From: Bradyrhizobium sp. CCGE-LA001
GTDB lineage: Bacteria; Pseudomonadota; Alphaproteobacteria; Rhizobiales; Xanthobacteraceae
Length of the DNA stretch: 64,000 bases
Direction of reading: 5' to 3'
Assembly (NCBI RefSeq): GCF_000296215.2
Contig: NZ_CP013949.1
Span: forward strand, 3,527,501-3,591,500
Each line of letters opens with the position of its first letter. Position 1 is the first letter of the stretch. The notes under the pieces are model-generated. The model was not told the origin of the DNA, ran no database searches, and saw only the letters and a list, made by a program, of their open reading frames with translations. The translations under genes were made by a program, and so were the position numbers. Below are positions 51,957 to 60,432 of the stretch, in pieces.

Positions 51957-54029
51957 TCAGGGTGCGCGCAACCCGTCCGGAACTATGCTCTGCCGGCGAA
52001 CCAGGAGCAGGGCGAGCAAGACCGTGGGCAGGAGGATCGCAAGGCCGAGCAGCGTGACCTGCAGCTGCGACAGCGGCATGATCCCGCCCCCCGGCGTCGC
52101 CACCACGAAGCCGCCGATCACCAGGAGCACGCGGATCGGCCATTCCAGCGCACCGGTGCCGCGCAAATCGCCGACGAAAGGCTGGTAGCCCTGGATGCCG
52201 CCGCAGATGAACAGCGTGCCGAACGCAGCAAGGCCCATCAGGCCGAGGCCGGCAAGGTAGGGGCTCGGCCCCTGCAGCACCAGCGCCGGATTGAGCACGA
52301 AGAAGAACGGGATGAAATAGATGATGCTGCCGACCCACATCGATTCCCAGCCGGTCTTCATCGCCGGCGAGCCGGCGATGCCTGCTGCGGCGAACGAGGC
52401 GATCGCGACCGGCGGCGTGATCGACGACAGCATGCCCCAATAGAAGATGAACATGTGCACGGCCATGCGGTTGAGCCCGAGCTTCTCCAGCGCGGGAGCG
52501 ACCAGGATGGCGAGGAAGATGTAGCAGGCCGTCGTCGTCAACCCGAGGCCGAGAATGAGGCTGGTGAGGGCGCACATGCCGAGCAGCAGGAAGGCATTGT
52601 CGCCCGCGATGTGCAGCAGGTCATTGGCAAGGCTCGAGACCACGCCGGTCATCGAGAACGCGCCGATCAGAAGGCCGCAGCCGGCGAGGATGCCGACCAA
52701 CTCGACGAAGGTGCGGCCGTTGACCTCCAGGAATTTGCCGATGGTCGCGAACGTCCACCGCGTGTCCTTGGAGAAGAGCTGGTTGAGGATCAGCAGCAGG
52801 GCGGTGGCGTAGAACGGCGCGTGGCTCTCGCGTTTGAAATAAAGCAGCATCACGATCAGGAGCGCGATGACGAATACGTAGTACCAGCCGTCCTTGATCG
52901 TATCCATGACCCGCGGCAGGTCGGCGCGCGGGATGCCCTTCAGCCCATGACGCGCGGCGTAGGTGTCGACCTGCATGAACAGGCCGACGTAGTAGAGCGC
53001 GGCCGGGATGATGGCGGCGAGCGCGACTTCCGCGTAGCTGACGTTGAGGAACTGTGCGATCACGAAGGCGGTCGCGCCCATCACCGGCGGCGCCAGCACC
53101 GCGCCTGTAGAGGCGCAGGCCTCGATCGCGGCGGCATAGGAGGCGCGGAAGCCGCTCTTCTTCATCACGGGGATGGTCATGGTGCCCGCGGTGAGCACGT
53201 TGGAGATGATCGAACCTGACATCATGCCGAGCAGACCGCTGGCAAAGATGCAGACCTTCGCGGCACCGCCGCGGAAGGTGCCGCACATCGCGAAGGAGAG
53301 GTTGATGAAGAATTTGCCGGCGCCCGTCATCATCAGTGCGGTTCCGAACACCAGGAAGCCGATCACGGTGTCGGCAAAGGCCTGGATGGGAATGCCGAGC
53401 AGGCTTTCGCCGGAAAGCACGTGATAGGCGGTCGCCTGCTCCAGCGTCGATTGCGTGCCGCGGAACGGCCCGAGCCAGCTGGCCTCGGCGAACAGCGGAT
53501 AGACGGTGAAGGGCATCACGCTCAGGAGCAGGCTCCAGCCGCCGGTGCGGCGCAGCGCCTCCATCAGCATCGCCCACATCACGAGGCCCGCGGCGATCAC
53601 GGGGGGCGGCGCGCCGCCGAATTCCCAGCCGGCCTCAGCGGCCTTGCGCACGTTCGACATCAGCATGATGGCCGCAGCGAATGTCGCCACGAACAGGACG
53701 AGGTCGTACCAGGGAATCCGGTCGAGCGGGGCGCGTTCAGCGCCAGGAAAGATCAGGAAGGTGAAGGGCAGCATCAACGCGATCAGGAGATAGAAATACT
53801 CCGTGTTGAGCTGGGTGTAGCCGACGAAGAAGCGCAGCGAGAATTGCTGGTTGATGCAGAGCAGGATGGTCGCGGCCGTCGCGACCACAAGCGTCCAGCG
53901 CCAGGTGCCGCGCAACGTGCGCACGCGCGTGACTTCCGCCTCCTGCATGTTGCCGGCGGCGCCGTGAGGATCGTCGAACACGACTCGCTTGGTCGCGTCT
54001 TGCGGGGCGGTGGAAGTGGAAGAAGACAT
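51957..54029 (-). CDS. TRAP transporter fused permease (4TM-12TM), TAXI type
   Basis: 690 residues combining the small (DctQ-like) and large (DctM-like) membrane subunits, as is usual in TAXI systems, with about 16-18 helices. Large-subunit features are GTALMMTGAGKFFINL, GSIISNVLTAGTMTIPVM and the GLGLTTTACYIFLAI stretch. It imports a carboxylate with sodium or protons using the receptor encoded at 54169. Its stop abuts the glutaminase gene, so the substrate may be glutamate-like. Confidence 0.94.
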   Translation of the reverse strand: MSSSTSTAPQDATKRVVFDDPHGAAGNMQEAEVTRVRTLRGTWRWTLVVATAATILLCINQQFSLRFFVGYTQLNTEYFYLLIALMLPFTFLIFPGAERAPLDRIPWYDLVLFVATFAAAIMLMSNVRKAAEAGWEFGGAPPPVIAAGLVMWAMLMEALRRTGGWSLLLSVMPFTVYPLFAEASWLGPFRGTQSTLEQATAYHVLSGESLLGIPIQAFADTVIGFLVFGTALMMTGAGKFFINLSFAMCGTFRGGAAKVCIFASGLLGMMSGSIISNVLTAGTMTIPVMKKSGFRASYAAAIEACASTGAVLAPPVMGATAFVIAQFLNVSYAEVALAAIIPAALYYVGLFMQVDTYAARHGLKGIPRADLPRVMDTIKDGWYYVFVIALLIVMLLYFKRESHAPFYATALLLILNQLFSKDTRWTFATIGKFLEVNGRTFVELVGILAGCGLLIGAFSMTGVVSSLANDLLHIAGDNAFLLLGMCALTSLILGLGLTTTACYIFLAILVAPALEKLGLNRMAVHMFIFYWGMLSSITPPVAIASFAAAGIAGSPAMKTGWESMWVGSIIYFIPFFFVLNPALVLQGPSPYLAGLGLMGLAAFGTLFICGGIQGYQPFVGDLRGTGALEWPIRVLLVIGGFVVATPGGGIMPLSQLQVTLLGLAILLPTVLLALLLVRRQSIVPDGLRAP

Positions 54030-54102
54030 AGCGACCCCGCTGGTGGGCTACTGAAAGCAGATTAGGCTAATGACTATTGGTCGAACGCTCGCGCCGCGGG
54101 CT

Positions 54103-54130
54103 CAACCTCTCCCGCGTGCGGGAGAGGTTG
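54103..54130 (-). terminator. Stable hairpin between TAXI receptor and permease genes
   Basis: CAACCTCTCCCG-CGTG-CGGGAGAGGTTG is a perfect 12-base-pair stem with a tetraloop, 39 bp after the receptor stop and 73 bp before the permease start. It has the same layout as the hairpin after the ABC receptor at 39367, so partial termination or mRNA protection is likely. Confidence 0.65.
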
Positions 54131-54168
54131 CGCACTTGCCTCTTAGCGCCGAGCGTGACGCCATTCGT

Positions 54169-55335
54169 CTATTCCTCGAACCCGTTAGGCATGTCGGCCT
54201 TGGCAAGCGCCGCGGCGCGCGCCTTCATCCACCCGTCGACGAACGCCTTGTCGTCGGACGGCGGATTCGACTTGCCATAGTCCGTCCACGCCGCGCCGAG
54301 CACCTCCTGGCGCTTGATCAGTTTGTTGTTGTGCGCCTCCTGCGCGTCGCTCCAATGGCCGGCTTCCTTCAGCGCCTTCACCGCGCCGGGATGCACCGGC
54401 ACCACCCAGTTCTTGGTCTGGCGGTCGGCGCCGAGGCCGCCGGCGCCGGGCGCTGAGTCCTTGTAGGCATCGTAGTTCACGATCATCGACTTGGTGATCG
54501 CATAGATCTGGTCAGCCGGTTGCGATGCATAGGTGACGAAGATCGGGTAGGGGTAGTTGCCGAGCTCCACCGGCTTCTGCGGTGTGATGCCGGCGCCGCA
54601 GGTCGCAAGCTGCGGGAAGAAGAACGAGCCGACCTTCTGCATCCGCGCCCAGCCTTCCTTGTCCTTGGCGGGCAGCGGCGGCCAGATCAGGCCGCGCGGC
54701 GAGGTCTCCGCTTCCTTGGCCGGGCCGGTGATGGTGGTGCCGAAGGCGGCGTCGACATCGTTGTTGATCAGCCCTTTCCACATCGCGCCGTAACTGGCGA
54801 ACTCGACGGCCTTGACGTCCTTCTGCGTGAGGCCTGCGAAAGCCAGCACCGCGAGCGAGTTCTGGTTCAGCGCAGGCGAGCCGACCACGAAGCCGACGCG
54901 CTTGCCCTTGAGGTCTTTCAGCTCCTTCACTCCGGTGTCGGCGGCAACGCCGAGCGAGCCGCAATTGCAGTCGACGGACGAGAGCAGGATCTGGAGCGGC
55001 TGCGGTCCCCATTCCTTCGATCCGAACTCGAACACGCCCTCCTGCGCGAAATAGGTGCCTGATCCCATCGCGGACGAGACCGCGCGCTTGGCACGCAGCG
55101 GCGCGAGGCGTGCGACGTCGTTGCCCGCGGGGAGCACGCGCACATCGGTGCCGTATTTGTCCTTCATCATCTTGCCGACGCCGACCGCGATGTTGAAGCC
55201 GGCGGTGCCGGTGTCATAAGCGGTGAACGTCAACGTCGCCGGCAACTTGAGATCCTCGGCGGACGCGTAGCGAGTAGACACAAAAGAAATGCCCGCCACC
55301 AAGGCAGGCGCGAGCACGAGCAGCCCACGAAGCAT
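54169..55335 (-). CDS. TAXI-family TRAP transporter substrate-binding protein
   Basis: 388 residues. A Sec signal peptide (hydrophobic core about residues 3-20, cleavage after the YASAE region) is followed by a TAXI fold. Features are TFTAYDTGTAGFNIAVGVG, GSGTYFAQEG, LKGKRVGFVVGSPALNQNS and the C-terminal HPGAVKALKEAG. The family binds glutamate, glutamine or other small carboxylates. GAGGGAAAC precedes the ATG at 55335; the open frame extends further upstream but without a signal sequence. First gene of the TRAP-glutaminase cluster, with a palindrome 47 bp upstream. Confidence 0.94.
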   Translation of the reverse strand: MLRGLLVLAPALVAGISFVSTRYASAEDLKLPATLTFTAYDTGTAGFNIAVGVGKMMKDKYGTDVRVLPAGNDVARLAPLRAKRAVSSAMGSGTYFAQEGVFEFGSKEWGPQPLQILLSSVDCNCGSLGVAADTGVKELKDLKGKRVGFVVGSPALNQNSLAVLAFAGLTQKDVKAVEFASYGAMWKGLINNDVDAAFGTTITGPAKEAETSPRGLIWPPLPAKDKEGWARMQKVGSFFFPQLATCGAGITPQKPVELGNYPYPIFVTYASQPADQIYAITKSMIVNYDAYKDSAPGAGGLGADRQTKNWVVPVHPGAVKALKEAGHWSDAQEAHNNKLIKRQEVLGAAWTDYGKSNPPSDDKAFVDGWMKARAAALAKADMPNGFEE

Positions 55336-55381
55336 GTTTCCCTCCATCAATCCTCGCGTTTGCCGCGAAGAATTTCGTTCT

Positions 55382-55394
55382 TTGTTTGAAACAA
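55382..55394. promoter_or_regulatory. Palindrome TTGTTT-G-AAACAA upstream of the TAXI operon
   Basis: Perfect six-base inverted repeat around one central base, 47 bp upstream of the receptor start. The half-site recurs as a direct copy (TTTTGTTTG) ten bases further on. An operator for the TRAP operon is plausible; the regulator is unknown. Confidence 0.4.
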
Positions 55395-55502
55395 CGTTTT
55401 GTTTGCAGCAGATCATGTCACTGCGATCGAGCGATGGCAACGCCGGACCGCGAGTGCAGAAACGGCGCTGACAGAATGTCGCGGAATCAGCGGATCATGC
55501 AG

Positions 55503-55724
55503 TCAACTCGCGACGATCGCGATGGTCTGTCCCTCCGCAACGACGTCGTCGAGCTTCACCAGAAGCGATGTGATCGTGCCGCTCGCGGGCGAGGGCACCG
55601 GTATCTCCATCTTCATCGCTTCGACTACCACAATCTCATCGCCATCCGCGACGGTTCCTCCAACTTGCACGGGAGTTGCGCAGATCCGGCCCGCGATCTC
55701 CGTGACGATCTTAATTTCTGGCAT
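55503..55724 (-). CDS. Biotinyl/lipoyl carrier domain protein (BCCP-like)
   Basis: 73 residues, a single barrel-sandwich domain. The biotinylation site is EAMKMEIPVPSP, with the target lysine in the MKM hairpin. It is divergent from the IclR-carboxyltransferase operon and would carry CO2 for the carboxyltransferase at 56723. No biotin carboxylase gene is in the window. The ATG at 55724 gives MPEIKIVTEI; a longer open frame upstream is unlikely. The TAXI receptor gene starts 168 bp downstream on the same strand. Confidence 0.9.
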   Translation of the reverse strand: MPEIKIVTEIAGRICATPVQVGGTVADGDEIVVVEAMKMEIPVPSPASGTITSLLVKLDDVVAEGQTIAIVAS

Positions 55725-55779
55725 GCCATCGCCTTTTTGTTGTCGTCGCAAAATGCCTGAGGTAGCGTCGTCTGCAAGT

Positions 55780-55803
55780 GGAATTTAATTCCGCAGAGCG
55801 GAA
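55780..55803. promoter_or_regulatory. Two overlapping palindromes, probable IclR operator
   Basis: GGAATT-T-AATTCC (55780-55792) overlaps TTCCGC-AGA-GCGGAA (55789-55803). Both are perfect. They end 16 bp before the IclR start and lie in the promoter region shared with the divergent BCCP gene. Overlapping sites suggest either alternate binding modes or two proteins competing. Confidence 0.6.
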
Positions 55804-55818
55804 CAAACGGTAGGGAAC

Positions 55819-56793
55819 ATGGGACGACGATCGGAGCGGTTGAGTAGGCAAGGCGCGCTCGCTGGCGATGCCGGTGAGGGTGATGTCATTCAGGTGGTGT
55901 CGCGCGCGTTCGACGTGTTGCGATGTTTCGAGGGCCACGAGGCGCGACTCGGCAATCTCGAGATCTCAAATCGCTGCGGTCTGCCGCGCTCGACGGTGTC
56001 GCGGCTCACGCACACGCTGACCCGCATGGGCCAGCTCGTCTATCTGCCGCGCGATCAAAAATATCGTATCGGCCCGAGCGCGGTGGCAATGAGCGCCTCG
56101 ATGATGAAGGGCGCGCAGCTGCGCAGCATGATCCGCCAGCGGCTGCAGGAGGTCGCCGACCAGCTTCCCGGCACGGTCGGCTTCGTCGTGCCCGACCGTT
56201 TCCATCTCGTCTATCTCCAGTTTGCGCGCTCGGCGAGCGCGCTCGGCCTGCACGAGGGCACAGGCAGCCGCATCTCGATGGCCTCGACCGCGGCAGGCGC
56301 AGCCTACACCGCCGCGCTGGCGCCTGAGATCGGCGATGCATTCATCGCCGACATGGAGAGGGAAGCCCCCGATGCTGCGAAGATTCTCAAGCCCCGCATC
56401 GAGGCCAACCGGCAGTCGCTGCGCGAGCGCGGCTATGTCGTAGCCTGCGGCTTGTGGAGCCCGCACATCAACGGGCTCGCGGTGCCGATCTGGTCGCCGC
56501 AATATCAGACCTTCGTGGTCATCACGATCGGCCTGCTCTCGGCGATGTATGACGAACAGCGCCTGCATGACGAAGTCGCGCCGCTGATGCTCACGCTCGG
56601 CCGCTCGCTCGGCAGTCTGATGGAAGGCGCCGAGGGCGACGTCTTCAACAACCGTATCTCGCGTAAGCCGGTCGCAATGGCCGTGCACAACAATAACAAG
56701 CCGATCAATTCGGAGGGAGTGAATGAACTGGAAGCCGGAACTCGACGAGCTCGCCCGGCGCGAAGCCTTCGCGCGGGAGATGGGCGGCGTTGA
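55819..56793 (+). CDS. IclR-family transcriptional regulator
   Basis: 324 residues, longer than the usual 250-280. The winged HTH is at about residues 45-69 (NLEISNRCGLPRSTVSRL). The effector domain has GFVVPDRFHLVYLQFAR and ASTAAGAAYTAAL. The last 24 codons overlap the carboxyltransferase gene in another frame, which is why the tail (Arg/Pro rich) looks unrelated to the family. It probably controls the carboxyltransferase and BCCP genes through the palindromes just upstream. Confidence 0.92.
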   Translation: MGRRSERLSRQGALAGDAGEGDVIQVVSRAFDVLRCFEGHEARLGNLEISNRCGLPRSTVSRLTHTLTRMGQLVYLPRDQKYRIGPSAVAMSASMMKGAQLRSMIRQRLQEVADQLPGTVGFVVPDRFHLVYLQFARSASALGLHEGTGSRISMASTAAGAAYTAALAPEIGDAFIADMEREAPDAAKILKPRIEANRQSLRERGYVVACGLWSPHINGLAVPIWSPQYQTFVVITIGLLSAMYDEQRLHDEVAPLMLTLGRSLGSLMEGAEGDVFNNRISRKPVAMAVHNNNKPINSEGVNELEAGTRRARPARSLRAGDGRR

Positions 56794-58282
56794 CAAGGTC
56801 AAGCGACAACATGACCAGGGCCGGCTGACTGTTCGGGAGCGCATCGACGGACTGATCGACAAGGGAAGCTTTCACGAGATCGGTGCCGTCTCCGGCATCG
56901 GTGAGTACGATTCCAGCGGCGAGCTGAAGAAGCTGACACCGGCCAACTGCGTGTTCGGCCGGGCGCGCGTCGACGGCCGCACGATTGTCGTGGTCGGCGA
57001 TGATTTTACCGTGCGCGGCGGCTCGGCCGATGCATCCATTTCCGCAAAGCCGCTGATGGCGGAGGAGATGGCGCACGACTTCCGCCTGCCCATCGTCCGC
57101 ATCATCGAAGGCTCCGGCGGCGGCGGCTCGGTCAAGACCATCGAGACCAAGGGCGCGGCGAACCTGCCCGGCGGCATCGGCGGCACGCGCTGGTATCGCT
57201 TCACGACGGAGAATTTGTCGCGCGTGCCGGTCGTGGCACTCGGCCTCGGCTCGGTGGCGGGCTTGGGTGCCGCGCGTCTGGCCGCCAGCCACTATTCCAT
57301 CATGACGAGGAAGTCCGCGATGTTCGTCGCGGGGCCTCCAGTGGTGAAGGCGCTGGGGCAAGATCTTTCGAAGGAAGAGCTCGGCGGCGCCGACATCCAG
57401 ACCCGCGCCGGCGCGGTCGATCATGCCGTCGACACGGAAGAAGAAGCGTTCGCCTGCGCGCGGCGTTTCCTGTCTTATCTGCCGTCGTCAGTCTACGAGC
57501 TGCCGCCGACCCTGCCGTGCAGGGACGATCCGGAGCGCGGTGACGAAGCACTGTTGAGCGCGGTGCCGCGTAACCGCAAGCAGGTCTACAAGATGCGGCC
57601 CATCATCGAGTCCGTCGTCGACAAGGGCTCGTTCTTCGAGGTCGCCAAGAACTTCGGCAAGCCGATCATCGTCGGCCTCGCGCGGCTCGAGGGCAGGGCG
57701 GTGATGGTGCTCGCCAGCGACAGCTTCCACTACGGCGGGTCCTGGACGGCCGATGCGTGCCAGAAGGTGGTGCGCTGGGTCGATTTCGCCGAAACCTTCC
57801 ATCTGCCGGTCGTCTATCTCATGGACTGCCCCGGCTTCATGATCGGCCTCGATGCGGAGAAAGCCGCCACCATCCGCCACGGCGTCCGTGCCATGGCCGC
57901 GGTGAACCAGACCACCGTGCCCTGGTGCACAGTGATCCTGCGCAACGCCTTCGGCGTCGCCGGCGTCGTGCATCAGCCGGCCGACCGCTTCTCGATCCGC
58001 TACGCCTGGCCGTCCGCCTATTGGGGCTCGCTGCCGCTGGAAGGCGGCATTGAAGCTGCCTACCGCGCCGACATCGACGCGGCCGAGGACAAGGCTGCCA
58101 AGCTCAGGGAGATCGAGGAGCGCCTCAACAAGCTGCGCTCGCCGTTCCGCTCGGCCGAAAAATTCTGGGTCGAAGAGATCATCGACCCCAGGAAGACGCG
58201 GTCGCTGTTGTGCGAGTTCGCGCGCCTCGCCGAGCCGCTGCGCAAGGCCGGCCCGCCCGAGAATTTTTCCATCAGGCCGTGA
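56723..58282 (+). CDS. Acyl-CoA carboxylase carboxyltransferase (beta) subunit
   Basis: 519 residues with both crotonase-like halves of a PccB/MccB-type carboxyltransferase. The N-terminal half has VVVGDDFTVRGGSAD and an oxyanion glycine run in EGSGGGGSV. The C-terminal half has VYLMDCPGFMIG and WPSAYWGSLPLEGG. It transfers the carboxyl group from carboxybiotin to an acyl-CoA, or the reverse in a decarboxylase. GGAGGGAGTGA immediately precedes the ATG at 56723, which lies inside the iclR gene. It pairs with the BCCP at 55503. Confidence 0.93.
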   Translation: MNWKPELDELARREAFAREMGGVDKVKRQHDQGRLTVRERIDGLIDKGSFHEIGAVSGIGEYDSSGELKKLTPANCVFGRARVDGRTIVVVGDDFTVRGGSADASISAKPLMAEEMAHDFRLPIVRIIEGSGGGGSVKTIETKGAANLPGGIGGTRWYRFTTENLSRVPVVALGLGSVAGLGAARLAASHYSIMTRKSAMFVAGPPVVKALGQDLSKEELGGADIQTRAGAVDHAVDTEEEAFACARRFLSYLPSSVYELPPTLPCRDDPERGDEALLSAVPRNRKQVYKMRPIIESVVDKGSFFEVAKNFGKPIIVGLARLEGRAVMVLASDSFHYGGSWTADACQKVVRWVDFAETFHLPVVYLMDCPGFMIGLDAEKAATIRHGVRAMAAVNQTTVPWCTVILRNAFGVAGVVHQPADRFSIRYAWPSAYWGSLPLEGGIEAAYRADIDAAEDKAAKLREIEERLNKLRSPFRSAEKFWVEEIIDPRKTRSLLCEFARLAEPLRKAGPPENFSIRP

Positions 58283-58391
58283 TGTTCAGCCATCATCGCG
58301 GCTGCGACGATCTTGTCGCGGCCGCGATGGCGTGACCGCGAAACAAGAACGCGCTACGTTCCCCGGATAAGAACAAGAGGACGCGCCAATC

Positions 58392-60086
58392 GTGTTTGAC
58401 TTCATCATCGTGGGCGGCGGCTCGGCAGGGTCCGTGCTGGCCCACAGGCTCTCTGCAAAGAGCACCAACAAGGTCCTGCTGTGCGAAGCCGGACAGGACA
58501 CGCCACCCGGCAACGAGCCGGCCGAGATCAGGGACAGCTATCCGGGCACGGCCTATTTCGATCCGCGCTTCCACTGGACCGAGCTCAAGGTCACCACCCA
58601 GATCGTCAGCCACAACAATCCGAACGAGGGACGTCCGCCCTTGCGCAAATACGAGCAGGCGCGGGTGCTCGGCGGCGGCTCCTCGATCAACGGCCAGATG
58701 GCCAATCGCGGCGCGCCGACCGATTACGACGAGTGGCAGGCGCGCGGCGCCGAGGGCTGGAGTTGGGCCGACGTGCTGCCCTTCTTCAAGAAGGTCGAGC
58801 GCGATCTCGATTTCGACGGGCCGTACCACGGCAAGGACGGCCGGATCCCGGTCCGCCGCATCCCGCGGGAGCACTGGACGCGGCATTCGGAAGCGTTCGC
58901 GCAAGCCTTCCAGCAGGCCGGCCACCAGTTCGTGCCCGACCAGAACGGCGAGTTCGTCGACGGCTATTTCCCGGTGACGCATTCCAACCAGGCCGAACAG
59001 CGCGTCTCGGCCGCGATGGGCTATCTCGACCGCGACACCCGCAAGCGGGCCAACCTCACGATCTCCACCAACACGCAAGTCCGCGAGCTGCTGTTCGAGG
59101 GCACGCAATGCGTCGGCGTGAAGGCAATGGTCGACGGGCGCGAGCAGGAATTCCGCGGCCGCGAGATCATCCTCTCGAGCGGCGCGATCCATTCGCCGGC
59201 GCATCTCTTGCGGGCCGGCATCGGGCCGGTCGGTCATCTCAAGGATCTCGGCATTCCCGTGCTGATGGGGCTTCCGGGCGTCGGCCAGCGCCTGATGGAT
59301 CATCCCTCGATCTCGCTGTCGTCCTTCGTCCGACGCGACGCGCGCATGAACGAGCACACCAGGCGTCACATGCAACTCGGCCTGCGTTATTCCTCCGGGC
59401 TGCCTGATGTACCGAAGGGCGACATGTTCGTCGTCGTCATCAGCAAATCGGCCTGGCACGCGGTCGGCGCGCAGATCGGCTCGCTCCTGACCTTCGTCAA
59501 CAAGACTTATTCCGAGACCGGGCAGGTCAAGCTCGCCTCGCGCGATCCCGCAGCCGAGCCGATCGTCGAGTTCAACCTGCTGTCCGACCGCCGCGACCTC
59601 GATCGGCTGATGAGCGGCTTCCGCAAGATGGCGGCCGTGCAGATGAGTGAGGTCGTCAGGAAGGTGACGGACAAGCCGTTTCCGGCCGCCTATACCGATC
59701 GCGTCCGCAAGATCGGCGTCGTCAACACCAGGAACAAGATCCTGACCAAGATCGCCGCAACGTTGATGGACGGACCGGCAGCGCTGCGTCACTACATGAT
59801 CGACAATTTCGTGGTCGAAGGCTTCACCTTCGATCAGGTGCTGAACGACGACGAGGCGCTGGAGGCCTTCGTGCGCAAGGCGACCATCGGCGTGTGGCAT
59901 GCCTCGTGCTCGTGCCGCATGGGCCGGGCCGACGATCCCATGGCGGTGGTCGATAGCCAGGGCCGCGTCAAGGGTGTGCAGGGCCTGCGTGTCGTCGATG
60001 CCTCGATCTTCCCGGTGGTGCCCTGCGCCAACACCAACTTCCCGGTCCTGATGTCAGCGGAAAAGATCGCGGCTGCGATGCAGTAA
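58392..60086 (+). CDS. GMC-family FAD oxidoreductase
   Basis: 564-residue flavoenzyme of the choline/glucose dehydrogenase family. The FAD motif is FIIVGGGSAGSVLAHRL. GGGSSINGQMANRG, the GMC signature ILSSGAIHSPAHLL, and the C-terminal GVWHASCSCRMG with the active-site histidine followed by NTNFPV are present. The start is GTG at 58392 with AAGAGGAC upstream. It oxidises an alcohol; the substrate is unknown. It follows the carboxyltransferase by 109 bp and may share regulation. Confidence 0.94.
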   Translation: MFDFIIVGGGSAGSVLAHRLSAKSTNKVLLCEAGQDTPPGNEPAEIRDSYPGTAYFDPRFHWTELKVTTQIVSHNNPNEGRPPLRKYEQARVLGGGSSINGQMANRGAPTDYDEWQARGAEGWSWADVLPFFKKVERDLDFDGPYHGKDGRIPVRRIPREHWTRHSEAFAQAFQQAGHQFVPDQNGEFVDGYFPVTHSNQAEQRVSAAMGYLDRDTRKRANLTISTNTQVRELLFEGTQCVGVKAMVDGREQEFRGREIILSSGAIHSPAHLLRAGIGPVGHLKDLGIPVLMGLPGVGQRLMDHPSISLSSFVRRDARMNEHTRRHMQLGLRYSSGLPDVPKGDMFVVVISKSAWHAVGAQIGSLLTFVNKTYSETGQVKLASRDPAAEPIVEFNLLSDRRDLDRLMSGFRKMAAVQMSEVVRKVTDKPFPAAYTDRVRKIGVVNTRNKILTKIAATLMDGPAALRHYMIDNFVVEGFTFDQVLNDDEALEAFVRKATIGVWHASCSCRMGRADDPMAVVDSQGRVKGVQGLRVVDASIFPVVPCANTNFPVLMSAEKIAAAMQ

Positions 60087-60432
60087 GGCGCAAGCGGGGT
60101 AAACCTCCGGTATCGAGCGCAGCTGCGGGCCTCCGTAGCTCGAGCCATGGTGTCTCAAGTTAGGACAGGCAGCCAGGCATCCCGGCCTGTGACGGGTTCG
60201 TCCTTACCGGAGTCTCTGCGATCGCCTTTAGGCGACGTTAATGATGCCTTCTCAATACGATAGATCGCACCTCGCTGCGGTCCATGTTTGTCTGGTGGCC
60301 GTAAGCGTTGATTAAGAAGGCCATATCCATATTCCGGTTTGCGATGCGCGGAGGATCGGCAGCGGGACAGCTGCGCCCCCTTAGCGTCTTGAGATTTCAG
60401 GAAGTGTTTTTGCCGCAAAGCCGGCAATCAGG
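60087..60432. other. 346-bp intergenic region upstream of the Tad-like genes
   Basis: No gene seen. It holds an ACAGGC/GCCTGT inverted repeat (60165-60190), possibly terminating the GMC gene, and a compact palindrome TCGCCT-TT-AGGCGA (60222-60235). The promoter of the Tad-like genes should lie in the right half, but no clear -35/-10 pair can be named. Confidence 0.45.

Noticed and set aside
58293..59900. 535-codon minus-strand frame opposite the GMC gene
   Set aside because: Antisense shadow rich in His/Asp/Arg without domain signs; the sense strand has all GMC motifs.
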